Shown piece by piece: positions 25,816 to 35,940 of a stretch of DNA of 64,000 bases (position 1 is its first letter; each line of letters opens with the position of its first letter). The position numbers and the translations under genes are program-made. The notes below the pieces were generated by a model. It ran no database searches, was not told where the DNA came from, and worked only from the letters and a program-made list of their open reading frames with translations. Source of the DNA: Actinomycetes bacterium (GTDB lineage: Bacteria > Actinomycetota > Acidimicrobiia > Acidimicrobiales > Acidimicrobiaceae); NCBI GenBank assembly GCA_021803345.1, contig JAJZLS010000008.1:1-64000 (forward strand), read 5' to 3'.

Positions 25816-26178
25816 CTTTTACACTTTGGAAAGCGGTTCTTGCCGCAGAGGGTATTACCTGATCTGCGATGGTCAATAATTTGATGCCTGAGCGCGTTCA
25901 AAATGCGATCCTGAAGTGCGGGTTTCATAACTTGCTTATTCAACCCTAAAGTATTTCTTGAGACTTTTTTGTGGAAATTAACAGGCTTGAGAGACTAGCT
26001 TCTTCGTAAGTTATTGATTGAATTCAGCTTTGTCTTGTGGACTCATTTTGAGCCTTTAGTTAGGCTCTACTAATAGGGTTGTGTCAATAGGCGGATCAAG
26101 GGATTTTTTAGAGGTACTCGGTTTCACTGAGTTGTATACGTTTTGTTAATTAGTTAAATTTGGGAGGCGGTTCCGTAG
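25816..26178. other. Intergenic region upstream of ftsZ
   Basis: No gene in these 363 bases. Two hairpins are visible: GAGCCT-TTAGTT-AGGCTC at 26050-26067 and ACTCGG-TTTCA-CTGAGT at 26115-26131. Neither is followed by a strong T-run. The region probably holds the separate ftsZ promoter(s); no single -35/-10 pair stands out. Confidence 0.5.
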
Positions 26179-27318
26179 ATGTCCGGCGACTCGCAGAATT
26201 ATATTGCCGTAATAAAGGTAGTGGGAGTAGGGGGAGGAGGTTGTAACGCAGTCAATCGTATGATTGACGCTGGACTAAAGGGCGTAGAGTTTATAGCGGT
26301 AAATACGGATGCTCAGGCTTTACTGATGAGTGACGCAGATGTCCAACTTGATATAGGCAGAAGTTTGACTCGCGGTCTTGGTGCGGGAAGTGATCCAGAT
26401 GTGGGTCGTCTCGCGGCCGAGGAGCATAGGGAAGAAATTGTAGAGGCACTCAAAGGTGCCGACATGGTGTTTATTACCGCCGGAGAGGGGGGCGGCACCG
26501 GAACCGGGGCAGCACCACTGATAGCTGAATTAGCAAAAAGCCAAGGTGCATTGTCAATAGGGGTAGTAACCAGACCATTTTCTTTTGAGGGAAGAAGGCG
26601 CGCCCTTCAGGCAGAGAATGGGGTAATGAAACTTAAAGAGCACGTTGACACCTTGATTATTATCCCGAATGACCGGTTGCTTACAATTGCCAACGAGAAA
26701 ACCTCGATGCTTAATGCTTTTAAGATTGCTGATGAAGTACTCCTTCAAGGGGTGCAAGGCATCACTGATTTGATTACCACCCCTGGAATCATAAATACTG
26801 ATTTTGCTGATGTGAAGATGATCATGTCTAATGCGGGAAGTGCGATTATGGGTATCGGCACGGCTTCAGGGGAGAATAGGGCTCTCACTGCAGCACGTCA
26901 CGCAATCACCTCTCCATTGTTAGAAGCCTCAATCGAGGGCGCGAGGGGAATTCTACTGAATATTGCCGGTGGTTCCGATCTCGGCCTGTTTGAGGTCCAG
27001 GAAGCGGCTCAGGTCATTCATAATGCTGCTGATCCTGACGCAAACATAATTTTTGGATCGGTGATAGATGAGTCAATGGGTGATGAAGTGCGGGTTACTG
27101 TCATCGCTGCAGGCTTTGACGATTGGAAGAATAGGGAGCTCTCAAATTCATCTGTCCCCAAGTTCAGAACCGCAAGATCAAGGGGTGAAGTGATTGGATC
27201 AGATCTATCAGAGGTTGCTGGTCAGACATCCAAGCTTGCTTCAACGGAGGAACCGGCCGTAGGCAGCAGCAGCGACGACGATGATGACGATTTCGATCTC
27301 CCTGCATTTTTACGCTAA
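26179..27318 (+). CDS. ftsZ: Cell division protein FtsZ
   Basis: A 379-residue tubulin homologue forming the Z ring. It has [16 protein letters not shown] near the N-terminus, the GTP signature [15 protein letters not shown] (GGGTGTG at 104-110) and the T7-loop region [19 protein letters not shown]. After a short variable linker (about 320-360), the C-terminal peptide is a run of acidic residues then FDLPAFLR, the hub for SepF and other partners. GGGAGG lies upstream of the ATG. FtsA is absent, as usual in actinobacteria. Confidence 0.98.
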   Translation: MSGDSQNYIAVIKVVGVGGGGCNAVNRMIDAGLKGVEFIAVNTDAQALLMSDADVQLDIGRSLTRGLGAGSDPDVGRLAAEEHREEIVEALKGADMVFITAGEGGGTGTGAAPLIAELAKSQGALSIGVVTRPFSFEGRRRALQAENGVMKLKEHVDTLIIIPNDRLLTIANEKTSMLNAFKIADEVLLQGVQGITDLITTPGIINTDFADVKMIMSNAGSAIMGIGTASGENRALTAARHAITSPLLEASIEGARGILLNIAGGSDLGLFEVQEAAQVIHNAADPDANIIFGSVIDESMGDEVRVTVIAAGFDDWKNRELSNSSVPKFRTARSRGEVIGSDLSEVAGQTSKLASTEEPAVGSSSDDDDDDFDLPAFLR

Positions 27319-27364
27319 TTTCGAAAAACTGAAGTCCTGGTCAGGTTTTTATTAGGAGTTTGTC

Positions 27365-28060
27365 TTGCAGTTGCTGCATAAGTTCGACGAAGGCTTTGAA
27401 GTGTATTTCACTTCTTCCGATGACGGGGACGCCAGGGAGCTGGTGGAAAGTGGTGATATTTCCAGGGTTCTGACAGATATTTGTGGCAGACCAGTTGAGT
27501 TGCTGAGACTTAATCAAATTCATTCTGATATCGTTTATGAAAGTGGTGAGGTTCTGTCTTTAGGTCAGGCCGGTATCCCGGAAGGGGATGCGATTGTCTC
27601 TAAATCTCCCAACGTGTCTTTAGGGGTATTCGTAGCCGACTGCGCACCAGTTGCGCTTGTAAGTAACGAGGGAGTTTTTGCCGCTGCTCATTGTGGTTGG
27701 AAGGGACTACGGGCAGGAATTCTGGAGAATACCGTTAACGCAATGGTGGAAGGCGGTGCCACAAATATCAGCGCTTTCGTTGGACCTTGCATTAAGTCTG
27801 ATTGCTATGAGTTTGATGGTCCCAATTTGAACGAATTTAAAGCACTACTAGGGCAAGAGGTGGTTGCCACCACAGCCTGGGGAACTCCCAGCTTAGATAT
27901 GGTCGCTGCGATTGAAAAGACACTTCGATCCTGTGGTGTTGAGAGGGTTTCAAGCTCTGCTGACTGTACCGGATGTGATGCAGGATATTTCTCGTACAGG
28001 TTGAGGCGGAGCAGTCAACGACACCTTATGGCGGTTGTCCCTGCGGGGGTGATGACATGA
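27365..28060 (+). CDS. pgeF: Polyphenol oxidase/purine nucleoside phosphorylase-like protein (PgeF/YfiH)
   Basis: A 231-residue DUF152 protein with the family core LRLNQIHSDIV, PEGDAIVSK, VADCAPVAL, AAAHCGWKGLRAG, VGPCIKSDCYEF and CTGCDAGYFSYR; His, Cys and His side chains form a metal site. E. coli PgeF edits peptidoglycan precursors carrying serine, and other members phosphorolyse purine nucleosides. Its place next to ftsZ is conserved in actinobacteria. TTG start after AGGAG; stop overlaps yggS. Confidence 0.88.
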   Translation: MQLLHKFDEGFEVYFTSSDDGDARELVESGDISRVLTDICGRPVELLRLNQIHSDIVYESGEVLSLGQAGIPEGDAIVSKSPNVSLGVFVADCAPVALVSNEGVFAAAHCGWKGLRAGILENTVNAMVEGGATNISAFVGPCIKSDCYEFDGPNLNEFKALLGQEVVATTAWGTPSLDMVAAIEKTLRSCGVERVSSSADCTGCDAGYFSYRLRRSSQRHLMAVVPAGVMT

Positions 28061-28770
28061 TCGATAAAGAAGCCCAAGAAGTCGAGACTATCAGAGCCAA
28101 CTTTGAACGGATTATTCAAAGAGGGTTGGAGGCTTCTCGGGGACGTGAATTTCAGGTTATCGGTGTAAGCAAAACTTTTCCGGTTTCAACTCTTCTGGCT
28201 GGATACAGGGCAGGACTTAGGGACTTTGGAGAGAATTACGGTGATGAGCTCATAGACAAGGCTTCTCATCATTCGTTAATTTTTGACGACGATCCTATTA
28301 AGTGGCATTTTATTGGAGCTATTCAGTCGCGTAAAATAGCAAAGTTGGCGCCATATGTTTCAGTATGGCACTCCGTCGCGAGGGCAAAAGAGATAGACAT
28401 GATTGGTTCTCTATCACCGGATTCGTCGATTTTTATTCAGGTCAAGATGGATGACAGCCCCGAGCGAAACGGTGTTCCACTGGAGGTTGCTGACGAACTG
28501 GTTGATCATGCGCACAAATCGGGGATAACAGTATTGGGGCTAATGGTGGTACCACCGGTAGTGGATGATGATAAATTGGCAGAAATCTTTTTGGCAGTAA
28601 ATTCTGAGAGAATTCGCCTGAAATTGGATTACTGTTCAATGGGTATGTCGGAGGATTTCGAGATAGCTCTGAGGCATGGGGCTACTCATATCAGGGTGGG
28701 TCGAGCGTTATTTGGAAGTCGAGTCGACACTGTACTTAGCAGAGAATTAGGTCAAGGAGGACCCATTTAG
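28057..28770 (+). CDS. yggS: PLP homeostasis protein (YggS/PROSC family)
   Basis: A 237-residue fold-type III barrel protein that binds pyridoxal phosphate but has no known catalytic activity; it buffers free PLP. The Schiff-base lysine lies in VIGVSKTFPVS, followed by FGENYGDELIDK, WHFIGAIQSRK and the C-terminal CSMGMSEDFEIALRHGATHIRVGRALFG. ATG overlaps pgeF by four bases. Confidence 0.94.
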   Translation: MIDKEAQEVETIRANFERIIQRGLEASRGREFQVIGVSKTFPVSTLLAGYRAGLRDFGENYGDELIDKASHHSLIFDDDPIKWHFIGAIQSRKIAKLAPYVSVWHSVARAKEIDMIGSLSPDSSIFIQVKMDDSPERNGVPLEVADELVDHAHKSGITVLGLMVVPPVVDDDKLAEIFLAVNSERIRLKLDYCSMGMSEDFEIALRHGATHIRVGRALFGSRVDTVLSRELGQGGPI

Positions 28771-29388
28771 ATGTCACGTTTTCAGAAGGCGATGGTGTGG
28801 TTGGGATTGACCGATGCCATTGAGGAAGACGACGATTACGAGGATAACACAGAGGATTCACCTCGTCGGGCTCGCCATTATAGGCCGGATGGTCAGGTCG
28901 GGTCTCCGGCTTCACGGGTACAGATTTATCAGAACCAGCCTGAATTTCGCCGGGGCGAGCGTGAGAAAATTCGTCATATAGCACAGGAAGAGCAGTTTCG
29001 CAGCAATGACGGATTTTCTGATGGTCAAGATCCCTATTTCAGGGACTCACGTTCTGCCACCGAGCCCCCTCACAAAGTCAATTTTGTCAAGCCGGTTCCT
29101 GCGGAAAAACCCAAGCTCCATCTCTCGAACCCTGAGCGATTTTCCGACGTTCAAGAAATAGGTGATCGGTTTAAAGAGCGCCAGGTGGTAGTAGTAGAGT
29201 TGAATATGGTATCAAGGGAGCTTCAAAGGCGGATAATCGATTTCTGTTCAGGTGCTACCTATGCCATGGATGGAAAGATTGAAAAGCTCTCTGACGATCT
29301 TTTACTTCTTAGCCCAGCAGGTATAGAGCTAGGTGCGAATGATAGAGAGAAATTGATGCAACGTCTAAGGCCAAGGAACGAAAATTAA
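28771..29388 (+). CDS. sepF: Cell division protein SepF
   Basis: A 205-residue FtsZ membrane anchor. The N-terminal amphipathic stretch (MSRFQKAMVWLGL) binds membrane, an acidic disordered linker follows (about 18-110), and the C-terminal SepF domain (LSNPERFSDVQEIGDRFKERQ, VVVELNMVSRELQRRIIDF, GATYAMDGKIEKLSDDLLLLSP) binds the FtsZ tail. In actinobacteria without FtsA it is the main Z-ring tether. GGAGG precedes the ATG. Confidence 0.95.
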   Translation: MSRFQKAMVWLGLTDAIEEDDDYEDNTEDSPRRARHYRPDGQVGSPASRVQIYQNQPEFRRGEREKIRHIAQEEQFRSNDGFSDGQDPYFRDSRSATEPPHKVNFVKPVPAEKPKLHLSNPERFSDVQEIGDRFKERQVVVVELNMVSRELQRRIIDFCSGATYAMDGKIEKLSDDLLLLSPAGIELGANDREKLMQRLRPRNEN

Positions 29389-29651
29389 TGAGGACGATAC
29401 TCGCAGAAATACTCCAGTTATATGTTTTAATCATTTTTGCCCGGGTGATACTTAGTTACTTTCCCACCCATTATGGATCTGGATTGCACCGGGTGATAAT
29501 GATGCTGGATAAAGTTGTCGAGCCAGTTGTTGGGAGAGTTCGCAGAGTCTTGCCAAGGACGAGCCTTGGTGGAATGGGTCTCGATTTTTCCCCAATGATA
29601 GTCTTGCTTGTTATCGAGTTGATATTGCTGCCACTTGTCAGATCTCTATGA
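29388..29651 (+). CDS. YggT family membrane protein
   Basis: An 87-residue protein with two hydrophobic spans (about 3-22 and 65-85) flanking PTHYGSGLHRVIMMLDKVVEPVVGRVRRVLP, the YggT pattern with conserved P-x-x-x-P-R-like segment. Role unclear; mutants elsewhere affect division or osmotic response. The ATG overlaps the sepF stop by one base. Confidence 0.9.
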   Translation: MRTILAEILQLYVLIIFARVILSYFPTHYGSGLHRVIMMLDKVVEPVVGRVRRVLPRTSLGGMGLDFSPMIVLLVIELILLPLVRSL

Positions 29652-29654
29652 AAA

Positions 29655-29684
29655 TTGAAGTAATTAGTTTTTATCATTTATAAT
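29655..29684 (+). promoter_or_regulatory. Candidate promoter for divIVA
   Basis: TTGAAG (29655-29660), an 18-bp spacer and a perfect TATAAT (29679-29684), 28 bp before the divIVA ATG. Confidence 0.55.
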
Positions 29685-29711
29685 TCGTAGATTAAGGGAT
29701 ACGATCTAGCT

Positions 29712-30440
29712 ATGGAAATTGATGCCAGAATCATAAGGGAAGTAGAATTCCGTGAGAAGATCCGGGGCTACAATCCGGACGACGTCGATGATTTTCTTGA
29801 GCAGGTTGCACTGGCTTTTGAAGCCATGGAGGACCGTCTTCGGAACGCCTCCTCAGTTCCGGCTGCTACTGCTGTGCTGCCACAGGTGGAGACCAGGGAT
29901 ATTAGGTCTCCATCACCGATCATTCCCGTGGAGCGGCCTAAGGTAAATGTGGCCGGATTAGAGTTCGATGACGATACAATTCAACGAACCTTGTTATTGG
30001 CTCAGAAAACTGCTGACGTGACCGTCAAGAAGGCCGAAGAACAGGCGGAGACGACCTTGGAAGAGGCTAAGGCTAGAGCTGAGGTACTGGTTAGTCAGGC
30101 GCAACAGAAGGCACGCGAGATCGTAGACGATGCTGTCAACCAGGCTAGGGACGAGGTACTAGATTTAGCCAAGTCAAAAGATAAACTTTTAGCAGAGCTG
30201 AGCCAGCTGACTTCCCGCGTTTCGTCAGCTAAAGGGCAGATGAAGCATCTTTTGGAAAGCGTCCTTATGCAGATAGAGGAGTCATTTGCTCCATTTTCCG
30301 CTCAGGAAAACTCCTCAAACCCAGAGACACGAGGCGTATCTGAGGGCGCGGGCATAGTTGAATCAAGCTCGGCGGAAAAGCTTTTCTCTGAAGATAAGCA
30401 TTTCAACGGGACCGGAGTGTTTGATGATGAACTTGAATAA
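29712..30440 (+). CDS. divIVA: DivIVA/Wag31 polar growth and septum-site protein
   Basis: A 242-residue protein with the DivIVA N-terminal domain (IREVEFREKIRGYNPDDVDDFLEQVALAF) that binds curved membrane, a variable linker, and a long C-terminal coiled coil (about 90-190, VKKAEEQAETTLEEAKARAEV). In actinobacteria it directs polar wall growth. The acidic tail ends DDELE. A near-consensus promoter lies just upstream. Confidence 0.93.
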   Translation: MEIDARIIREVEFREKIRGYNPDDVDDFLEQVALAFEAMEDRLRNASSVPAATAVLPQVETRDIRSPSPIIPVERPKVNVAGLEFDDDTIQRTLLLAQKTADVTVKKAEEQAETTLEEAKARAEVLVSQAQQKAREIVDDAVNQARDEVLDLAKSKDKLLAELSQLTSRVSSAKGQMKHLLESVLMQIEESFAPFSAQENSSNPETRGVSEGAGIVESSSAEKLFSEDKHFNGTGVFDDELE

Positions 30441-30489
30441 GGAATTCAGCTAAGAGTCTTAAGCTGGACTATTTTTTGATAGAAATTTG

Positions 30490-30515
30490 AGTTTCACACT
30501 CCTCCGTGTGAAACT
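30490..30515. terminator. Hairpin between convergent divIVA and ileS
   Basis: A perfect 10-bp stem (AGTTTCACAC / GTGTGAAACT) with a TCCTCC loop between two converging genes. The position fits a bidirectional terminator, but neither side has a clean T-run. Confidence 0.6.
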
Positions 30516-30547
30516 ATCTTGCAAATGACCTCTCAGAGCAGGCTCCA

Positions 30548-33500
30548 TTAAATTCGAGACATTGCGACAAGCAAGGATCCGCCCTCTGCCAGCTCAAGTT
30601 CGAATTTGGATTCCCCTTTGAGCTCGCTTTCACTTCGGACTGTGTTTAGCTGATGGGCCAGAACAGAGGACGAGATTAGCTCACCAAAACTTTCGATGGC
30701 CATCTGGAGTTTCTTGTCAGGATCGTTCAAAATCAAAATATCGACGTTGATCCTGTCTGCGACATGGAATCCGCTATCCTTTCTGGCATTTTGGATCAGG
30801 CGGATGAGATCCCTGGCGGATCCTTCTATTTCAAGTTCCAAAGTGGGATTAGTATCGAGAATCACCATACTTTTGAGATCAGACAACACTCGGGACGATT
30901 CACTCTGGTTTGGCTTTATTCTTAATTCGAATTCTCCAGGGTAAAGCTCGATTCCACCTGCTATTACCGATCCGTTGGCGTCGAGGTGCCAGTCATCTTG
31001 TTTTGATGCTTTGATAACAGCTTGCGTTTTAGGTCCCAGTCTCGGTCCTAGGGCACTTGGAACTATTCCAAGAGTTTGGCTGGCATAGGAACTTGAATCA
31101 GTGGTCAAGTTAACTTTTTTGACGTTGATTTCCTCAGCAATCAGGTCCAAATAGGGTAGAAGTCTGGGAGAGTCATCTGCAACGACGGTAAGTTCGCAAA
31201 GCGGCAGTCTGGCTCGCAGTCCCAACGCCTTTCGGATTGAATGGGCATTTGAGCACACTTCTCGAACTAAGTCCATTTCGTATACCAGCGCATCGTCGGA
31301 TGGCAGCTCTAAAGGTTGCATCCAATCCGTCAGGTGAACACTTCGGTTTCCGGTGATTCCTTTGTAGATTTCCTCCGAGATCATTGGCAACAGAGGTGCC
31401 GCAATCCTGACTAAGGCATTTAGCGCAGTGTGCAGAGTGTTGTAGGCATCGATCTTGTCCTGGTTCTCTTCCTGACGGTTTGAAAGCGGCTTCCAGAATC
31501 TGTCTCTGGAGCGCCTGATATACCAGTTGTTTAGTGCATCGATGTAATTCTCTATATGAGAGGTTGTGCTATACAGATCGTAGTTATCCATACTTTGTGT
31601 GGTGAGATCTAGAAGTTGGCGGGTCTTCGCCAATATATATCGATCAAGTACCCCTGACGCTGAGGTTTGTACTGAGCCTTTTATCCCGTCAACATTTCCA
31701 TACAGCGTCAGAAAGTAATATGCATTCCAAATAGGGTTGATAACCCGTTTTACTGAGTCCTGAATTGAGGAGCGGTCTACTACTGTATCGTTTCCTCGCA
31801 AAACTGACGAGGAGAGAAGGAACCACCTCATTGCATCCGCCCCAATAGTTTCAAAGACTTCCCAAGGATCCGGGTAGTTGCCGAGTCTCTTGGAAAGCTT
31901 TCTGCCATCGTTGCCTAAAAGAATTCCGTGCGCCATGCAGTTGGAAAAAGGAGGTTGGTCGAAAAGTGCTACTGATAGGACATGAAGTGTGTAAAACCAT
32001 CCTCTTGTCTGGCCGATATATTCCACGATAAAGTCCGCTGGAAAATGTGATTCAAAGTTGCTTTTATTCTCAAAAGGATAGTGAAGTTGTGCCCAGGGCA
32101 TCGATCCAGATTCGAACCAGCAGTCAAGTACGTCAGTTACCCGTCTCATGGTGGATCTGCCTGACGGATCGTCAGGATTAGGTCGTGTTATCCCGTCAAT
32201 TTCAGGTCGGTGAAGGTCCTTGGGTCTGACTCCAAAATCTTTTTCAATTTCGTCAAGTGAGCCATAGACGTCGATTCTGGGGAAGTTTGGATCATCGCTC
32301 TTCCAAACCGGTATTGGCGCTCCCCAAAAGCGGTTGCGGGTCAGGGACCAGTCTCTGGCACCTTCTAGCCATTTGCCAAATGCGCCATCTTTGATGTGCT
32401 CCGGAACCCAGTTAATTTTTTGATTGTTGGAGAGAAGCTGTTCCTTGATGGCAGTCACGTCGACAAACCATGAGCTGACCGCCTTATAAATTAGTGGAGT
32501 ATCAGTCCGCCAACAGTGAGGATAGCTGTGCTCGTAACTCTCCCGCTTGAGTAGCGAACCTTGAGCTTTAAGGTCAGAGATTATCGCCTGGTTGGCCTCA
32601 AATACCTGCATTCCCGCGTATCTATCGATGATTGGTTCGAATCTGGCTCTATCATCAACAGGGCAAACCGTAGTGATACCATTTGCCTCACAAAGTTTCT
32701 GGTCATCTTCGCCGAAACCTGGTGACATATGGACAATACCTGTACCTTCATCTGTGGTGACAAAGTCGCCCACAAGTACCCTGAATGCGTTGGCTGTGTC
32801 TTTGTAAAAAGGGAATAGTGGCTGGTATTGTCGATCTTTCAGGACAATACCAGGGAACGTTTCCAGGATCTGGTATTCCCCAATCTCCTTTTGATATGAT
32901 TCCAACCTGGTGCTAGCCATTATCAGTCGTCGTTGGTCTTTGAGTTGGATCAGAGAGTATTCGATATCCGCTCCGACGGCGATCGCCATGTTTGAAGGTA
33001 AGGTCCACGGGGTTGTTGTCCATACTACCAGCTCTGCTTCACCTTCGACCCCTTGTTCTCCACTGGCAGCCAGGAGTTTGAAAGTGACTGTCACCGCGGG
33101 GTCGATCTTCATACGGTATGAATCGTCCTGGCGGGTTTCGAAGTTGGATAGTGGAGTTTCACATTCCCAGCAGTATGGAAGAACTCGGTATCCTTCGTAG
33201 ATAAGGCCCTTTTTATAGAGAGTGGCAAAAGCCCACATCACCGATTCCATGAACGAGGTGTCCATGGTCTTATAGTCGTTGTCGAAATCAACCCATCGGG
33301 CTTGGCGGCTCACGTATCTGTGCCAGTCGCTGGTTGTTCGCTGGACCAATGTACTGCAGTAATCGTTGAACTTATCAATTCCGTATGCTAGGACTTCTTG
33401 CTTTCCGGTTACGCCGAGTTCTTTTTCTGCAGCCATTTCTGCAGGTAAGCCGTGGCAATCCCAACCGAATCTTCTTTCAACTCTTCTTCCCTTCATTGTC

Positions 33501-33754
33501 TGATACCTGGGAATAGCATCTTTGACAAACCCGGTTAATAAGTGCCCGTAATGAGGTAGTCCATTGGCGAAGGGTGGGCCGTCGTAGAAGACAAATTCAT
33601 TTCCATCTTTGGGACGTTGTTCTATCGAGGCCAGAAAGGTCTGGTCTTTATCCCAGAAATTCAACATCTTTTCTTCAATAAGAGGAAGGTTAAGTTGTTG
33701 GGAAACATCCGGATATCGGCTGGAATTTTTGGTTGGTTCAGACTCGTGCGACAT
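30548..33754 (-). CDS. ileS: Isoleucyl-tRNA synthetase
   Basis: A 1068-residue class I synthetase charging tRNA-Ile. The HIGH-like motif is PHYGHLL (His68-His71) within DGPPFANGLPHYGH; the KMSKS-like motif is KLSKR (619-623); the editing domain contains WTTTPWTLPSN. The HYGH/KLSKR signature and length match the eukaryote-like IleS type (naturally mupirocin-tolerant in characterised cases), common in actinobacteria. A bulged hairpin (GGGCCG / CGGTCCC, 33776-33793) lies just upstream; I find no T-box core on this strand. Confidence 0.97.
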   Translation of the reverse strand: MSHESEPTKNSSRYPDVSQQLNLPLIEEKMLNFWDKDQTFLASIEQRPKDGNEFVFYDGPPFANGLPHYGHLLTGFVKDAIPRYQTMKGRRVERRFGWDCHGLPAEMAAEKELGVTGKQEVLAYGIDKFNDYCSTLVQRTTSDWHRYVSRQARWVDFDNDYKTMDTSFMESVMWAFATLYKKGLIYEGYRVLPYCWECETPLSNFETRQDDSYRMKIDPAVTVTFKLLAASGEQGVEGEAELVVWTTTPWTLPSNMAIAVGADIEYSLIQLKDQRRLIMASTRLESYQKEIGEYQILETFPGIVLKDRQYQPLFPFYKDTANAFRVLVGDFVTTDEGTGIVHMSPGFGEDDQKLCEANGITTVCPVDDRARFEPIIDRYAGMQVFEANQAIISDLKAQGSLLKRESYEHSYPHCWRTDTPLIYKAVSSWFVDVTAIKEQLLSNNQKINWVPEHIKDGAFGKWLEGARDWSLTRNRFWGAPIPVWKSDDPNFPRIDVYGSLDEIEKDFGVRPKDLHRPEIDGITRPNPDDPSGRSTMRRVTDVLDCWFESGSMPWAQLHYPFENKSNFESHFPADFIVEYIGQTRGWFYTLHVLSVALFDQPPFSNCMAHGILLGNDGRKLSKRLGNYPDPWEVFETIGADAMRWFLLSSSVLRGNDTVVDRSSIQDSVKRVINPIWNAYYFLTLYGNVDGIKGSVQTSASGVLDRYILAKTRQLLDLTTQSMDNYDLYSTTSHIENYIDALNNWYIRRSRDRFWKPLSNRQEENQDKIDAYNTLHTALNALVRIAAPLLPMISEEIYKGITGNRSVHLTDWMQPLELPSDDALVYEMDLVREVCSNAHSIRKALGLRARLPLCELTVVADDSPRLLPYLDLIAEEINVKKVNLTTDSSSYASQTLGIVPSALGPRLGPKTQAVIKASKQDDWHLDANGSVIAGGIELYPGEFELRIKPNQSESSRVLSDLKSMVILDTNPTLELEIEGSARDLIRLIQNARKDSGFHVADRINVDILILNDPDKKLQMAIESFGELISSSVLAHQLNTVRSESELKGESKFELELAEGGSLLVAMSRI

Positions 33755-34025
33755 GTATCCAAACTAGATGATCGAGGGCCGATTAACGGTCCCTGGGAAC
33801 TGTTTTCAAGAATTCAGAGATAGATATTGTATAGGGTGGACGGGTTTATTACTGATATCGAATAGTGTATGGGCGCAACTTTTAATATGTGAGCTAAAGT
33901 GCATTGTCTAGGCTGGGAATGTTAGTTCAGATTACTTGTTGATTTTGGGAATAAACCCTGAGAGATGTTTTGTTTAATTTCTGATTTTCTTAACTGCCTG
34001 TAGCGTAACTTTGTTGGGAGTAAAA

Positions 34026-34502
34026 GTGAGCCAAACTGAGAAAGATAAGTCGACTGGTAAGAGCAAGGTAAGTGATTCGTCAAATCGCGTGTCGTTTATT
34101 GATCTTGATGATGAAGCGTATGAAAAGCTCAGCGAAGCCGACTTTCTGGTTGCCCAAAGGGAGCTGTTGGATCAGGAAAAGTCCATCTATCTCGAGCAGG
34201 CTGCTTCACTCAAGGCAGAAGCGGATTCTTTGGCACAGGAAGCTGAACCTGGTGACGTTCAATTTGACGAAGAGTCTGGCGAAGGTGGAACTACCACCAT
34301 GGATAGAGAGAGGGATCTTGCGCTGGCGGCTTCGGCAATAGCGGCTGTGGAGGAGATCGACGACGCGATTCGTAAAATGGAGCGGGGAACTTATGGTAAG
34401 TGCGAAAACTGCCATAGCGACATTCCCCGGATTCGCCTTCGGGCGCTTCCATATGCACGTCTCTGTGTGAAATGCAAAAATGGCGGACTCTCCCGTCGAT
34501 AA
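34026..34502 (+). CDS. TraR/DksA-type zinc finger protein
   Basis: A 158-residue protein with an N-terminal charged region, an Ala/Glu-rich coiled coil (about 40-125) and a C-terminal four-Cys zinc finger (KCENCHSDIP ... LCVKCKNG). DksA-like proteins enter the RNA polymerase secondary channel; the acidic DxxDxA tip is not obvious, so function may differ. GTG 34026 has GGGAG five bases upstream and is preferred over TTG 34011. Its place before lspA is conserved in actinobacteria. Confidence 0.85.
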   Translation: MSQTEKDKSTGKSKVSDSSNRVSFIDLDDEAYEKLSEADFLVAQRELLDQEKSIYLEQAASLKAEADSLAQEAEPGDVQFDEESGEGGTTTMDRERDLALAASAIAAVEEIDDAIRKMERGTYGKCENCHSDIPRIRLRALPYARLCVKCKNGGLSRR

Positions 34503-34536
34503 ATATATTGCTGTGCAGATTCGCGAAGGTTACTGA

Positions 34537-34995
34537 ATGAAACTTGTTCGTTCAGCTCGTTCTTTGATCGCTCCAGTGGCGATCGTGGTCATTTTGGTCG
34601 ATCAGATAACGAAGACACTGGCGGAAAACAACCTTAAGACTCATTCGATTCATCTACTTGGGCCACTGAGCCTGCAGTTGATTTATAACAGTGGCATAGC
34701 ATTTTCGATTGGATCCGGTAATGCTGCGCTGGCGACAGTGATTGAGATTGTCGTCATTTTGGGTTTGATTTACTACACCAGGAGAATCAACTCTAGGACT
34801 TTGGCGGTGGGTTTTGGGTTGGTTATTGGCGGTGCATTGGGAAATATCTGTGACAGGATTTTTCGCCACAACAATGGTGCCGTCATAGATTTTATCCATA
34901 CTGGGTTTTGGCCAACCTTCAACCTGGCGGATTCTGCAGTGGTGATAGGAATAGTTGTCATCCTGCTAGGATCTCGCTCAAGGACACAGGATTAG
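34537..34995 (+). CDS. lspA: Lipoprotein signal peptidase (signal peptidase II)
   Basis: A 152-residue polytopic aspartyl protease that cleaves prolipoproteins. Four spans, LVDQITKTL, NSGIAFSIG, the first catalytic Asp region GGALGNICDRIF with GAVIDFIH, and the second in FNLADSAVVIG. It would process the lipobox protein at 57037. Confidence 0.95.
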   Translation: MKLVRSARSLIAPVAIVVILVDQITKTLAENNLKTHSIHLLGPLSLQLIYNSGIAFSIGSGNAALATVIEIVVILGLIYYTRRINSRTLAVGFGLVIGGALGNICDRIFRHNNGAVIDFIHTGFWPTFNLADSAVVIGIVVILLGSRSRTQD

Positions 34996-35019
34996 AACAT
35001 TAAAGTCCAATAGACGGAG

Positions 35020-35940
35020 TTGAGTTTGGCAATAACCGAGAAGATTCCACAGCCACTGGTAGGGGAGCGTCTCGATAGGGTGGTCGCATTTATAACTTCA
35101 TGCAGCCGCTCCCAGGCAGCTCTTTTGATTGAAAGCGGAAACGTTCATTTATCAGGAGAAATTGTCACCTCAAAAAGGGCCAGGGTACTGGAAAATCAAA
35201 TTATCGTAATAGATGATTCCTCCCTCTCAGCCGAAGGCGTTATAGAGCCTGATCCTGCTATCGAAATTTCAGTAGTGTATCAAGACGATCACATTCTGCT
35301 GATTGATAAACAGGCTGGTTTGGTGGTTCATCCGGGGTCTGGGAATGATTCAGGGACTCTGGTGAATGGAGTACTGTCCCGATATCCGGAAATTTCTTCC
35401 GTCGGACAATCATCTAGGCCTGGGATAGTGCACCGTTTAGACAAGGATACTTCAGGGCTGATGATAGTCGCACGAACCTCGGCTGCATACGAGGTTCTCA
35501 TTGAAATGATGGAAAACCACCTGGTCGAGAGGGGATATCTGGCGTTGGTGCATGGGCTGGTGGAGCACGACAGAGGTGTTATAGATGCTCCAATTTCCCG
35601 GTCGCATGCCAATTCGATTCAAATGGCGGTAAGCGCGTTAGGCAGAGACGCAGTCACGCATTATCAAGTCAAGGAAAGATACACGCTGCCTATGGCGGCC
35701 ACATTTCTCAGGCTGCAGCTTGAGACCGGAAGAACTCACCAAATCAGGGTGCACCTAAGTGCCATAGGTCATTCAATTGTTGGCGATAAGTTGTATTCCA
35801 AGCGGGATCCGCTAGGTTTGAAACGGCCATTTTTGCATTCCTGCGAGATTCGATTCGCCCATCCAGTCACAGGGGAACTGATCGAGCAAAGTTGCCCACT
35901 TCCGACTGAACTGGGTGATTATCTGGAGATGTTTAGTTGA
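35020..35940 (+). CDS. rluD: RluD family pseudouridine synthase
   Basis: A 306-residue RNA pseudouridine synthase: S4-like N-terminal domain (ERLDRVVAFI ... LIESGNVHLSGE) and catalytic domain with the Asp motif HRLDKDTSGLMIVA, then LETGRTHQIRVHLSAIGHSIVGD. The S4 domain and length suit modification of 23S rRNA helix 69. TTG start (35020, or 35026) after GGAG. Confidence 0.92.
   Translation: MSLAITEKIPQPLVGERLDRVVAFITSCSRSQAALLIESGNVHLSGEIVTSKRARVLENQIIVIDDSSLSAEGVIEPDPAIEISVVYQDDHILLIDKQAGLVVHPGSGNDSGTLVNGVLSRYPEISSVGQSSRPGIVHRLDKDTSGLMIVARTSAAYEVLIEMMENHLVERGYLALVHGLVEHDRGVIDAPISRSHANSIQMAVSALGRDAVTHYQVKERYTLPMAATFLRLQLETGRTHQIRVHLSAIGHSIVGDKLYSKRDPLGLKRPFLHSCEIRFAHPVTGELIEQSCPLPTELGDYLEMFS

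Noticed and set aside
33832..33845. AGGGTGGACGGG on the plus strand, like the T-box core AGGGTGGNACCGCG.
   Set aside because: The match is incomplete and on the wrong strand for ileS; the plus-strand gene downstream is a DksA-like protein, not a T-box target.
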